A stretch of 64,000 nt of DNA from Dactylonectria macrodidyma. Its lineage: Eukaryota; Ascomycota; Sordariomycetes; Hypocreales; Nectriaceae. Under the pieces are notes generated by a model. It saw nothing but the letters and a program-made list of their open reading frames with translations. It was not told where the DNA came from and ran no database searches. Location of the stretch: the NCBI GenBank assembly GCA_020744425.1, contig JAGMUV010000050.1, forward strand, positions 1 through 64,000. Reading direction: 5' to 3'. Positions 57,501 through 64,000 of this stretch are shown piece by piece (the first letter of the stretch is position 1; every line of letters starts with the position of its first letter). A program made the translations under genes and the position numbers.

Positions 57501-59716
57501 ACAAAGCAATGAAGGAACTGCAGCACCTACAAGCCAAACGCAAGGTCCAGGAAGCGCTGGCCGCCCGCAACGGGCCTGACATGGTCCCTACGATCAGCCT
57601 ACCACTGCAATCACAGGTCCGCGTGTGGCGCGAGAACAAGGGATGGCAAGGCCCATTTACCCTGATTGCAACTGCTGGCCAGACTTGCACTCTGCAACTG
57701 CCACACGGCCCACGAGACTTCCGCTCTACTGCCGTCAAGCCATGGCACGATGATCCCGAAGACCAAGTGCTTACTACATCACCTACGTCAGCAGTAATAG
57801 CAGCCGAAAATAACACTATCCACGACGAGATCATCGTTTCTACTACGCCCGATACCCCCCCCCAAGCCCAAGCCCAGCCCAGACGTGGCCCAGGTCGACC
57901 CGGGAAGTCACATCTCCCGCAGCAGGCGACCTCACAAGACCCAATTCCCCAAAGACGGAGACGCGGGCGTCCCAGAAAACACCCACTTGCCCCCGTGGAA
58001 CAGGACGAACCGCCACAACAGCACTCCGTATACATCAGCGAAACGGACGTCAGCTTGCCCATCGTGTGTACGGTAGCGTACCTATCGTCGAAGGAACAGG
58101 ACGATCAGGCCTTGGTTGCTATATTGCGTGCTGAAGGCATTATAACAGCTCCTGGAGAGCCGTTTGTAGCATCCACGTACAAGGAGATCGACGCCCTCAT
58201 CAGCAGAGGCGTATTTGAGTTCGTTCCATTCGATCCGAAACAGCACTCGGGCACCCGCATCTTCCGCTCCCGGATCGTCAACGAACTCAAAGGCAAGGGC
58301 ACCTCACAGCCCTACGAGAAGTCACGCCTCGTCATCCAGGGCTTCGCAGACGACGGAAAACGCACTATTTTAACGCAAGCACCTACAATTCAACGGTCCA
58401 GCCAACGGTTGATCCTCGCACTTGCACCATCTCTGCTACTTCGTGGCCAGCACCTATGGCTACGAGACATCACGCAGGCGTATGTCCAGGCGGCTATGCC
58501 GCTGAACCGCACCATCCTCGCCAAGCTGCCGACACAGATACAGCACCACTACCCGGACAACACCATCATGAAGGTGGTGAAACCGCTGTACGGCATCGCC
58601 GAGGCAGGCACTTACTGGTGGGCCACGTACTACGCCCACCATAGAGAAAAGCTCCAGATGGAAACATCTACGTACGACCCGTGCCTGCTTATAACTACCA
58701 AGGAAAACCAGCACTTCGGCATCGTTGGCATGCAAACGGACGACACCATCGGCGTGTCAGATGAAGCGTTTGACCGACATGAAGATACTGCCTTGCAGGC
58801 AGCCAGCTTTACCGCAAAGCCCAAGGAACGCCTACAACCGGACAAACCGCTTGCCTTCAACGGCGGGACCATCACACTGTGTGCAGCAACCGGTATCATA
58901 CAACTACGGCAAAAGGGGCAAGGCGAAAAGCTGCAGCTCCTAGAGATCACCCCTGAATCAACCGCTGCTTCCATCAAGGCCCAGTACACCGAACAGCGTG
59001 CGCGCGGTGCATACATTGCATCCATCTGCCAACCCGAGGCCTGCTACGACCTGTCTGCTGCAGCGCAGCACCAAGAGCCAACTCTCGAGCAGGCGAAGGC
59101 GCTGAATCAGCGTCTGCAATGGCAAATAGACCACCAAGACCGCGGCATCCGGTACCTGCCCATCGACCTGTCAACTGCGAAGCTGTTCGTCTTCGTAGAC
59201 GGGTCTCTAGCAAATAACCCTGACCTGACATCTCAGCTTGGATTTGCGATCATCCTAGGCAACGAAACAGCAGTTAGCGACGATACCTTTACGCTAACTG
59301 GCAACCTTGTGCATTACAGCTCCACAAAGTGCAAACGCATTACCCGTAGTTCCTTGGCTTCAGAGGTCTATAGCATGGTGGCAGGCGTAGATATGGCCTA
59401 CGTTATTACAAACACCATCAATCAAGTGCTAGAACGCCTGGATCTCCCAGCAGTACCCACCATTGCATGCACCGATTCGTACTCACTATACGAGTGCCTG
59501 GTAAAGCTCGGAACAACGCAAGAGAAACGGCTGATGGTCGATATAATGGCACTTCGGCAGTCATACGAACGCCGAGAGCTGTTTGAGATCCGTTGGATCA
59601 GCGGTGAAGACAACCTAGCAGATGCCTTTACTAAGAACAGCTGCAACAAGGCGTTTGAGCGCTTCATGGATACGGCAACTGCTGTGATTCGGATGGAGGG
59701 ATGGGTCGCAAGGTGA
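54539..59716 (+). CDS. Copia Gag-Pol polyprotein
   Basis: 1725 residues, uninterrupted. Order: Gag; a zinc knuckle at about 473 of unusual CCCH form (CYVCNKPDCWSTRH); protease DTGAS at about 629; integrase zinc-binding HRRCGHPS...CSQCQ at 760-795 and catalytic acidic residues at about 822 (VVDVV), 877 (VCDAG) and 913 (KIERA). Reverse transcriptase has WLRDITQAYVQ at about 1308 and MQTDD at about 1398. RNase H has FVDGS (about 1552), SEVYS, CTDSYS and NLADAFTKN at the end. Protease-integrase-RT-RNase H order defines Copia. Gag and Pol share one frame with no stop, so their ratio is not set by frameshifting. Confidence 0.95.
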   Translation: MTSETPDSSQSSDNSSGDTLKGTSRGTPIPEEYQDFIDPALWGKLNLLDLDDESNPPSEQHIGSFILFNVTAYKRQGLYGRYLWARAYDDFEEFEEQHFRVNKKACKILRSFMLEQGIWMGTNRQAHAINVATALQQYHVWTDLEIEQTASKYPRFLNNLDKIPRFREHLKEDPAVLAKAAVTAPVRPLQLQLPSPENTTPPPAPAIHHQQQQQLQYDTPRHTAPLTATDTPTEPDVPTSRQVTDLSKMYTDDNKYGGDIYDVLENKLLIFRDFCGKVSIPQTQFSHVFSLMLKGRALRFYFSNLARTRPVMQFTHMVQQTLQHFEPEEMQQTYLSEWRSITLAKMITEHPAKSKSEVFELLLERITLLHSALPTVSGSRIALKEQIINACYGQPECANALYRPAVDCEGVIQQIRGSIKLAASTQHFHTAATLPQEPTSNPVQYWTDRTFRGQGRDTKYGNRDSNPSSQSKKCYVCNKPDCWSTRHTADERTQAYRKFRTNRAATSTSQSSYKAFLTWHEGPEPTVTLSRSGSPDLVQQYFQELADSRNNEPSSEEDAAWEDSQQFFTSYFTSTTTIDGPALANQLANQAMYHAFTGRLPTAPTYTTESAYAFTLQARYRDIFQGILPDTGASGLSTAGNQQFIALQKQLPSLALNQTAAGSKITFGAGPPTYSTGTIDVPTPLGQMVFHVVPADTPFLLCLADMDRMGITFDNLANVLRKGALTVPVIRKWGHPWMLLQPEIPLAFNHLTEAELRRVHRRCGHPSVQRLYDLLYKAGHDVEINAIRALTDICSQCQLHGTPPNRFKFTLRDDYEFNYEIVVDVVTLDDGKVLHVVDTATSFTAARFLRSLSAQDTWDALRLCWIDVYQGPPDWIVCDAGTNFHAAEFKAAARAAGISVKEVPIEAHNSIGKIERAHPALRRAYYIIRSADNTVLPESALQMAVKAINDTAGPNGLVPTLLVFGSYPRITEDSPPSPSNVRRAAAIHKAMKELQHLQAKRKVQEALAARNGPDMVPTISLPLQSQVRVWRENKGWQGPFTLIATAGQTCTLQLPHGPRDFRSTAVKPWHDDPEDQVLTTSPTSAVIAAENNTIHDEIIVSTTPDTPPQAQAQPRRGPGRPGKSHLPQQATSQDPIPQRRRRGRPRKHPLAPVEQDEPPQQHSVYISETDVSLPIVCTVAYLSSKEQDDQALVAILRAEGIITAPGEPFVASTYKEIDALISRGVFEFVPFDPKQHSGTRIFRSRIVNELKGKGTSQPYEKSRLVIQGFADDGKRTILTQAPTIQRSSQRLILALAPSLLLRGQHLWLRDITQAYVQAAMPLNRTILAKLPTQIQHHYPDNTIMKVVKPLYGIAEAGTYWWATYYAHHREKLQMETSTYDPCLLITTKENQHFGIVGMQTDDTIGVSDEAFDRHEDTALQAASFTAKPKERLQPDKPLAFNGGTITLCAATGIIQLRQKGQGEKLQLLEITPESTAASIKAQYTEQRARGAYIASICQPEACYDLSAAAQHQEPTLEQAKALNQRLQWQIDHQDRGIRYLPIDLSTAKLFVFVDGSLANNPDLTSQLGFAIILGNETAVSDDTFTLTGNLVHYSSTKCKRITRSSLASEVYSMVAGVDMAYVITNTINQVLERLDLPAVPTIACTDSYSLYECLVKLGTTQEKRLMVDIMALRQSYERRELFEIRWISGEDNLADAFTKNSCNKAFERFMDTATAVIRMEGWVAR

Positions 59717-59915
59717 TGATTTTCATAAGAACCAGCTGTCCCAAGAGCTGGCTGCGCGGGCGCAGCCCTAACAGGACCAGGAAGCTCCGGCCGAGATACG
59801 GGCGCCGGAGCTGCGATGCTGAATACGCAGTTACGGAATCAGGCTTGCGGGAGTTACTGCTTCTTTTATATATCTAGGTGATCCTGGGCCCTGGCACAAA
59901 ATTGAAGACTGCCAG
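59717..59915 (+). other. Copia 3' untranslated region
   Basis: Between the stop and the 3' LTR. It should contain the polypurine tract, though only a weak purine run precedes the LTR. Confidence 0.4.
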
Positions 59916-59981
59916 TGTTGGAATATCACTAACACCGCCAGGGCTAGCGCCAGGATCGTAGGCACCCACGTGTGTAGACCA

Positions 59982-61356
59982 AAAGTCTACGGCCACCCCT
60001 CACCCGCGCATCCACCACAAAACAACAACACCACACCACCCCCATCTTTGAAGTCGAATAACTTTTGATCACAATGTCGCATAACCGTACTTTCGGGCAA
60101 ATAATTAGCGGCAATCGCAAGCCTAACCATGAGTTTTCTCCCGAGGCGAAAGGAGCAATGCTGGCCATGCTAGAGGCCGGAAGGTCTGAGAGGGACGTGG
60201 CAGAGGAGTTCAGCACGACACACTCAACAGTGCAGCAGATTCATAAAAGATTTATTACGGATCACACAGTGGAAAATAAGAAAAGAAAAGGACGTCCCCA
60301 TGTTCTTACTAACACAGAGAAACGATATATCATTCGAATGGCCATGAAAGACCGCGACATCACATGGGACGCGCTCACGAGTAACGCGGCTGGGTCAGCA
60401 TCGCGTCAAACCATCCGCCGAGTTGTTCACACCTATTTCAAGCGCAAATGGAAAGCAATGAATCGGCCAAAACTTGATAAAGAAAGAGCAAAGATTCGAC
60501 TTCAATGGTGTCAAACTTGGCTCCCGGATATCGAAGAATTGGTGCAGGTACGACGCGTTGAAGTTTGTGTGTTTTCATTAGCTCATCTGACTCTAGACAA
60601 TGTTCTCCGACGAATGTTCAATCGCCAATAAAAGCAGCAACCCCAACGTCTATTTATTCCGGCATGCTCATGAGAAATACAATAAGGAACTGGTCAATCT
60701 AACGGACAATAATAAACCAACAATTTCCCTGATGTTCTGGGCGGCAATCACCATGGAACATCGTACCCCCATCGTGATGATGGAGAGAGATGAACGCGGC
60801 CGCCACCGAGGCTACACAGCTTGGAGCTATCAGCAAGCTCTAGAGCAAGGTCTTGTTGCTCATTATGATGGCACAATTCATTTTCAGCAGGATAACTCGC
60901 GTATTCACACAGCAAATAGCTCTCTCGAATGGCTCAGGAACCATGGAGTGGAGTACATTGACTGGCCGCCTTTCAGCCCGGATCTCAACCCCATTGAGAA
61001 TGTCTGGGCAATTCTGAAGAGACAGCTTCGAAGAGATTTCCCTCATCTTCATGATTTAAAAGACAATATCGAAAACAGGGCAGAATTGCGCAGATGCATT
61101 GAGTTGTCGTGGGCAGCAATCCCCCAGAGCACTATTCGAGGGATCATCATGTCACTGGAGCGCCGGCTGCGCGCTGTTATTCGCGCCCGCGGATGGTACA
61201 CAAAATATTGAAGAGCACGATCAGGGCTATCCAGTACTATTTTCCTTATATTAATTGACTACGTATTCGCTGCACAATTCGCCTTGGAAACAGGTCCCTC
61301 ATAATGCGGGTGTGGTGGTGTGGGGGGGGTGGCCGCAGACTTTTGGCCATCTACTG
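59982..61356 (+). mobile_element. Tc1-type DNA transposon nested in the Copia LTR, left end truncated
   Basis: The right end is intact: inverted CAGTAGATGGCCAAAAGTCT (61356 inward) followed by TA and LTR sequence. The left end begins only at AAAGTCTACGG; the outer terminal bases and TA are gone. Insertion at the TA of CAGCTAGTAAC followed by a 19-bp deletion between two CCA triplets explains the junction exactly. With one terminus lost, the element should be immobile although its gene is intact. Confidence 0.85.
60074..61211 (+). CDS. Tc1-like transposase (DD34E), intact
   Basis: Exons 60074-60547 and 60597-61211 around a 49-nt intron (GTACGA...CTGAC...CTCTAG), phase 0, 362 residues. An N-terminal paired helix-turn-helix (SERDVAEEFSTTHSTVQQIH) precedes the catalytic triad MFSDE, FQQDN and SPDLNPIEN, with 34 residues between the second and third. 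No stop or frameshift seen, so the protein could still be made from the LTR or its own promoter. Confidence 0.88.
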
Positions 61357-61639
61357 TAGTAACAGCTGTAAGGGCACGTGCAGGTGCCTCCCTGCTAGAT
61401 ATAGGGCCACTTCGTGGCCCTATTACCTAGCCTAGATTCTGTTCTTTAGACATCAAGTAAAACACCAAGTTAACCATCACGGTTTTGACGTCTCACCCGC
61501 CCGAAAGAGCAATTGCTATAACAGCAGGATACCTGAGTTATCCAACAGTAGTATCGTCAGTAGAATTGGCATGGTTGGCGTGGTCTTCAGGCCCCGGGTC
61601 CGGCGGTGCCTCAGCAACAACTGCTGGACCGCCTCCCAT

Positions 61640-62139
61640 GGTGAGAGCTTTAGGGCGCAAAGCTTGTAGTGATCGAAAAAGCAGAGTCTTCTGACAGCCT
61701 GGGGCAAAACAAATCCTAAACTAAGTATAGCGAAAAAAAAATTAAAACTCAAGTGGGAAAGGAGATACGAAGGCTTCTTTTCCGGGATTCTCAACGTAAG
61801 GTCAGCCAAGTACAATTGGGACCCGGCAGACATCGCAAATCGAGGCGTGTGAGCAAAGCAAGCTGAGTATATAAGAGAAACACCCCAACATACACAGACA
61901 GGTGCGAACAAGGAAGCAACCAGGCACGGCAAACGGGTAAGGCAACTAACTGACAAGGCGCTCAACACAGACCCCAAGACGCCCATCGAGTGAGGCGAGC
62001 CGCATTTCGGTGAAGGCAACTCGCGCTACTAGAGTGCTCGCCCCACCGTAGTCAATAAACACCTCGAGTCGCGTTGCCCCGACGCAAGGCAACCAGTGTT
62101 ATGACAAGACCGGCTAACGAGGAATGCAGTCCTACTACT
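61640..62139. other. Promoter side of gene B
   Basis: Minus-strand upstream region of gene B. No other gene supported. Confidence 0.35.
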
Positions 62140-62432
62140 AGGGGGGTCTCGCGCATTTCATTACATCTCAACCCCCCGTGAGTCCCTCACGTTGACTCGA
62201 AAATTTAGGTACATTAACTTACACCAAAAATTCAATCTACGCAATGTATTTTTGCGGGGTATTTTTCTTAGTAAGTCCCTGGATTTTTTTTATGGAGAAG
62301 GTACATGAATTTACTAAGGCATACATATACTTTTTAGGTATTTGTCGAGTCAACGACTTTTTGCTTGATCAGTCGCCCCCCGTGAGGGACTCACGGGGAG
62401 TTGAGATGTAATGAAATGGCGAGACCCCCTTA
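62140..62432. mobile_element. About 290-bp long-armed MITE
   Basis: Inverted arms of about 50 bp (left from 62141: GGGGGGTCTCGCGCATTTCA; right arm to 62430), with nearly all bases paired. An inner inverted block (GTTGACTCG / CGAGTCAAC) also pairs. CGTGAGTCCCTCACG inside each arm is itself palindromic. A TA lies at or next to each outer edge, so a Tc1/mariner-type target is likely but not certain. Confidence 0.7.
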
Positions 62433-63343
62433 GTACTTGCAGGACACAGTTCAGGCGATCTTGCGCGTCGTGTTGGATGTTTCGCGTCACTCGCGTCCGT
62501 AATTGGTGGGCTCAGGCTTCATCCAAAGCCGCGTTAGCCACGTTGCGTTGACAAGGTACGTGAACATTCAGGCTGTGAACTATGACTCTTTTCGTTTTCC
62601 GTTTATGTTTCCTTTCTATTTTAGGGTACCTGCATATCCTTTACGTGTGGTTGTCTGCTCTTTTGCTCATCATTGTTTTTTCATGACTCAATTTTACTCT
62701 CAAGAGGGCGGGGTTATCTACTGGGCGCGAAGGTCCCTGCGTCGGTACACTGCTCTTTTCACAAAACGATGCCCTTAGGTGGTGCGAAGAAGCGTGGTGC
62801 GGCTTTGGGGACCAGGGGGGGTACAGGAGTAGGAGGATTTGCACCTGGAGCGCTCCCTTCTTATCCCAGTTGCCCACTCCAAAAGGCCGACGTGGCAGAA
62901 ACTAACCCGACTAGCACGAACCCTCTCTCTCTCTCGACAAATCATCACGCGTTGATTCCGGGGGCGGCTTTGCTCATGGGCCCTTGCGCGTCCTTCTGTC
63001 CGTGCGTCGTCTCGAGACACAAGCACGCTGCCGAGTGAGGCTGTTGGATAGCTTAGGTGACCACTCTGATGACCTCAGAACATGTGTGTGTCTTGTGTAT
63101 CTTCTGTTCAGGCTCCCGTCCCTTGAGGTCAGGGAGGTCTAAGTAGCTTTTCCTAGCTTCCTAATACGGTCTAGCCCAGCGAGGGCCCGGCGAGACCTCC
63201 CCGATGCGGTCCTGAATGGCCACCATGCGCCTGGGTGTTCCAGCATGGTCTAACTCAACAGGTGCAGCTAGCTATACAACAATTTGAATGAAGGCGTCCG
63301 TTCCGAAGCCCTCACCCGAGTGTGCTCTCGCGCCCATTCACGC
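62433..63343. other. Intergenic, nothing recognised
   Basis: No supported gene or repeat. Confidence 0.4.
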
Positions 63344-63724
63344 CTACGCTGCGTTCCGACTCGAGGCGGGAATGGCTACACCTCGCGCCTCGCCTGGTCT
63401 AGCTCGGCCATCCTGTTTCTCCTTGTTCTCCGCTTCGTCTTTTCTCGAGTAAGACAGCAGCCAGTTGATGACCAGTCGAGTCAGCCTGCTGGCGAGGAAT
63501 TCCTTAACCTTTCCCTTTGCATTTCGTCGGACCCACTCGAAACTAGTGCCATTGGTGCTCATCATACCGGTAGAGTTGGACTGCCCAACCAGCCACAGTG
63601 ACAGCAAAACTAAGACGATTCGTAGGAGTGCGACCAGCTTTCGAAAGAGGCCTTCGAGGAGTTGGAGGGCTCCTAGCGCGAAAATAACGAAGAGAAACCG
63701 AGATTGGATACTGACCTGCTTCAT
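63344..63724 (-). CDS. Possible small membrane-anchored protein
   Basis: 126-residue frame with two hydrophobic segments (FLFVIFALGALQLLEGLF; LVALLRIVLVLLSLWLVG) followed by a basic, polar tail. An alternative donor (AAGCAG|GTCAGT) lies right after the start. No family recognised; could be chance. Confidence 0.25.
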   Translation of the reverse strand: MKQVSIQSRFLFVIFALGALQLLEGLFRKLVALLRIVLVLLSLWLVGQSNSTGMMSTNGTSFEWVRRNAKGKVKEFLASRLTRLVINWLLSYSRKDEAENKEKQDGRARPGEARGVAIPASSRNAA

Positions 63725-63904
63725 ACAGAGTCGGTCAGTGCAAAGAGTGGCTACCGAAGATATACTCTCTTGCTTCCTCGCCAGGGTTATCGCTGACTAT
63801 CCGGAGCGTCAGACGTGACGCATAGAAGCTGATGTTACGTAAGTCTCAGTAGAATCCTCTATGAGCGATCTTGAGGTAACAGGACAAATTTAGATTACGT
63901 GATC

Positions 63905-64000
63905 ATGGATTTGCTTGGCCTCGCGTCGAAGATGGAGGGTTTTGAACGGAAGATCGAAAAGGCAAACAAGAAAGAGTATGCCAAGTCTACAGAGCGACAA
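63905..64000 (+). CDS. Start of a gene cut by the window edge
   Basis: ATG at 63905 opens 32 codons to the end of the window (MDLLGLASKMEGFERKIEKA..., highly charged, probably helical). Too short to identify. Confidence 0.35.
   Translation, partial: MDLLGLASKMEGFERKIEKANKKEYAKSTERQ

Larger units (their letters stand above)
53805..61547 (+). mobile_element. Copia LTR retrotransposon, complete, with nested Tc1-type element
   Basis: 5' LTR at 53805-54065. The 3' LTR begins at 59916 and, interrupted by the nested element, ends at 61547. The 5-bp duplication GTAGT lies at 53800-53804 and 61548-61552. No difference was noticed between the two LTRs over their shared length, indicating a very recent insertion. 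The single long open frame between them is intact. Confidence 0.95.
59916..61547 (+). repeat. Copia 3' LTR, interrupted
   Basis: 59916-59981 matches the first 66 bp of the 5' LTR and 61357-61547 matches the remainder. The Tc1-type element lies between. Compared with the 5' LTR, a few bases (CAGC) before the insertion site are missing. Confidence 0.92.
53153..61639 (-). pseudogene. Gene B: acidic protein of unknown function, split by a Copia element
   Basis: Read on minus: 61639-61548, then (Copia removed, one GTAGT kept) 53799-53725, a 70-nt intron (53724-53655; GTATTT donor, CTAAC branch, CTCTAG acceptor), and 53654-53153. All phases agree and give 222 residues. The start has a strong context (TCACCATGG). 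Sequence begins MGGGPAVVAEAPPDPGPEDH and becomes Asp/Glu/Asn/Thr-rich with an ICCCWP cysteine cluster; no membrane helix or known domain. The Copia insertion separates start codon and body by about 7.7 kb, so the gene is probably silenced. It converges tail-to-tail with gene A. Confidence 0.6.

Noticed and set aside
57499..58062. Antisense gene within the Copia polyprotein
   Set aside because: It is a shadow of the intact sense frame with no independent family resemblance.

Overview
The window looks like an accessory, repeat-rich stretch of a filamentous ascomycete (Pezizomycotina) genome. Genes are short and sparse. Introns are 49-125 nt with GT...AG ends and CTAAC/CTGAC-like branch sites. 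The gene families are fungal: a CFEM wall protein, a RING-H2-like finger with the fungal CxHxFG pattern, a bZIP factor of the NRIAQRNHR type, F-box and 2EXR proteins, a secreted CVNH lectin-like protein and a GH17 glucanase. The mobile elements are also typical of ascomycetes: Tad-type LINE, Copia, Crypton, pogo, Tc1 and hAT. I cannot name the species.

Layout. 1-7.1 kb: a broken CFEM/GPI wall protein (minus), a RING protein and a ferric-reductase-like membrane protein. 8.0-10.5 kb: an intact pogo-type transposon with 36-bp ends. 11.1-12.5 kb: a solo LTR and a 220-bp MITE. 12.9-24.8 kb: ordinary small genes (cyclin, bZIP, four-helix membrane protein, F-box, CVNH, 2EXR) separated by a 195-bp CAGA microsatellite, a 176-bp MITE and a decayed zinc-finger gene. 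26.3-28.6 kb: two small orphan genes, one with a predicted signal peptide. 28.7-33.8 kb: transposon debris, made of an hAT gene reduced to its two ends, a GH18 chitinase scrap and a broken Tad-like LINE. 34.5-39.5 kb: low-complexity DNA, a fold-back repeat and a local duplication, with no convincing gene. 39.56-43.81 kb: a unit with hAT-type termini and a perfect 8-bp target duplication that carries a GC-rich Crypton tyrosine-recombinase gene and a solo LTR. 44.4-49.1 kb: a Myb-like small protein, the GH17 gene and one orphan. 49.5-61.6 kb: two convergent host genes, each split by a transposon. 62.1-64 kb: a long-armed MITE, mostly non-coding DNA and the first codons of a gene that leaves the window.

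The main result is the nesting, which can be read at base level. Gene A (+) is split by an hAT element (8-bp duplication CACTTCAG), and its reading frame is exactly continuous once the element and one duplication are removed. Gene B (-) is split by an intact 7.7-kb Copia element (5-bp duplication GTAGT); its start codon now lies about 7.8 kb from the rest of the gene and the frame is again continuous. The 3' LTR of that Copia carries an intact Tc1-type element whose left end was lost in a small deletion between CCA triplets. Two 193-bp solo LTRs of a family whose internal part is absent from the window each have perfect 5-bp duplications. The strongest candidate for something undescribed is the Crypton recombinase inside hAT-like termini: either a nested insertion or a recombinase gene carried as cargo by a DDE-type unit.
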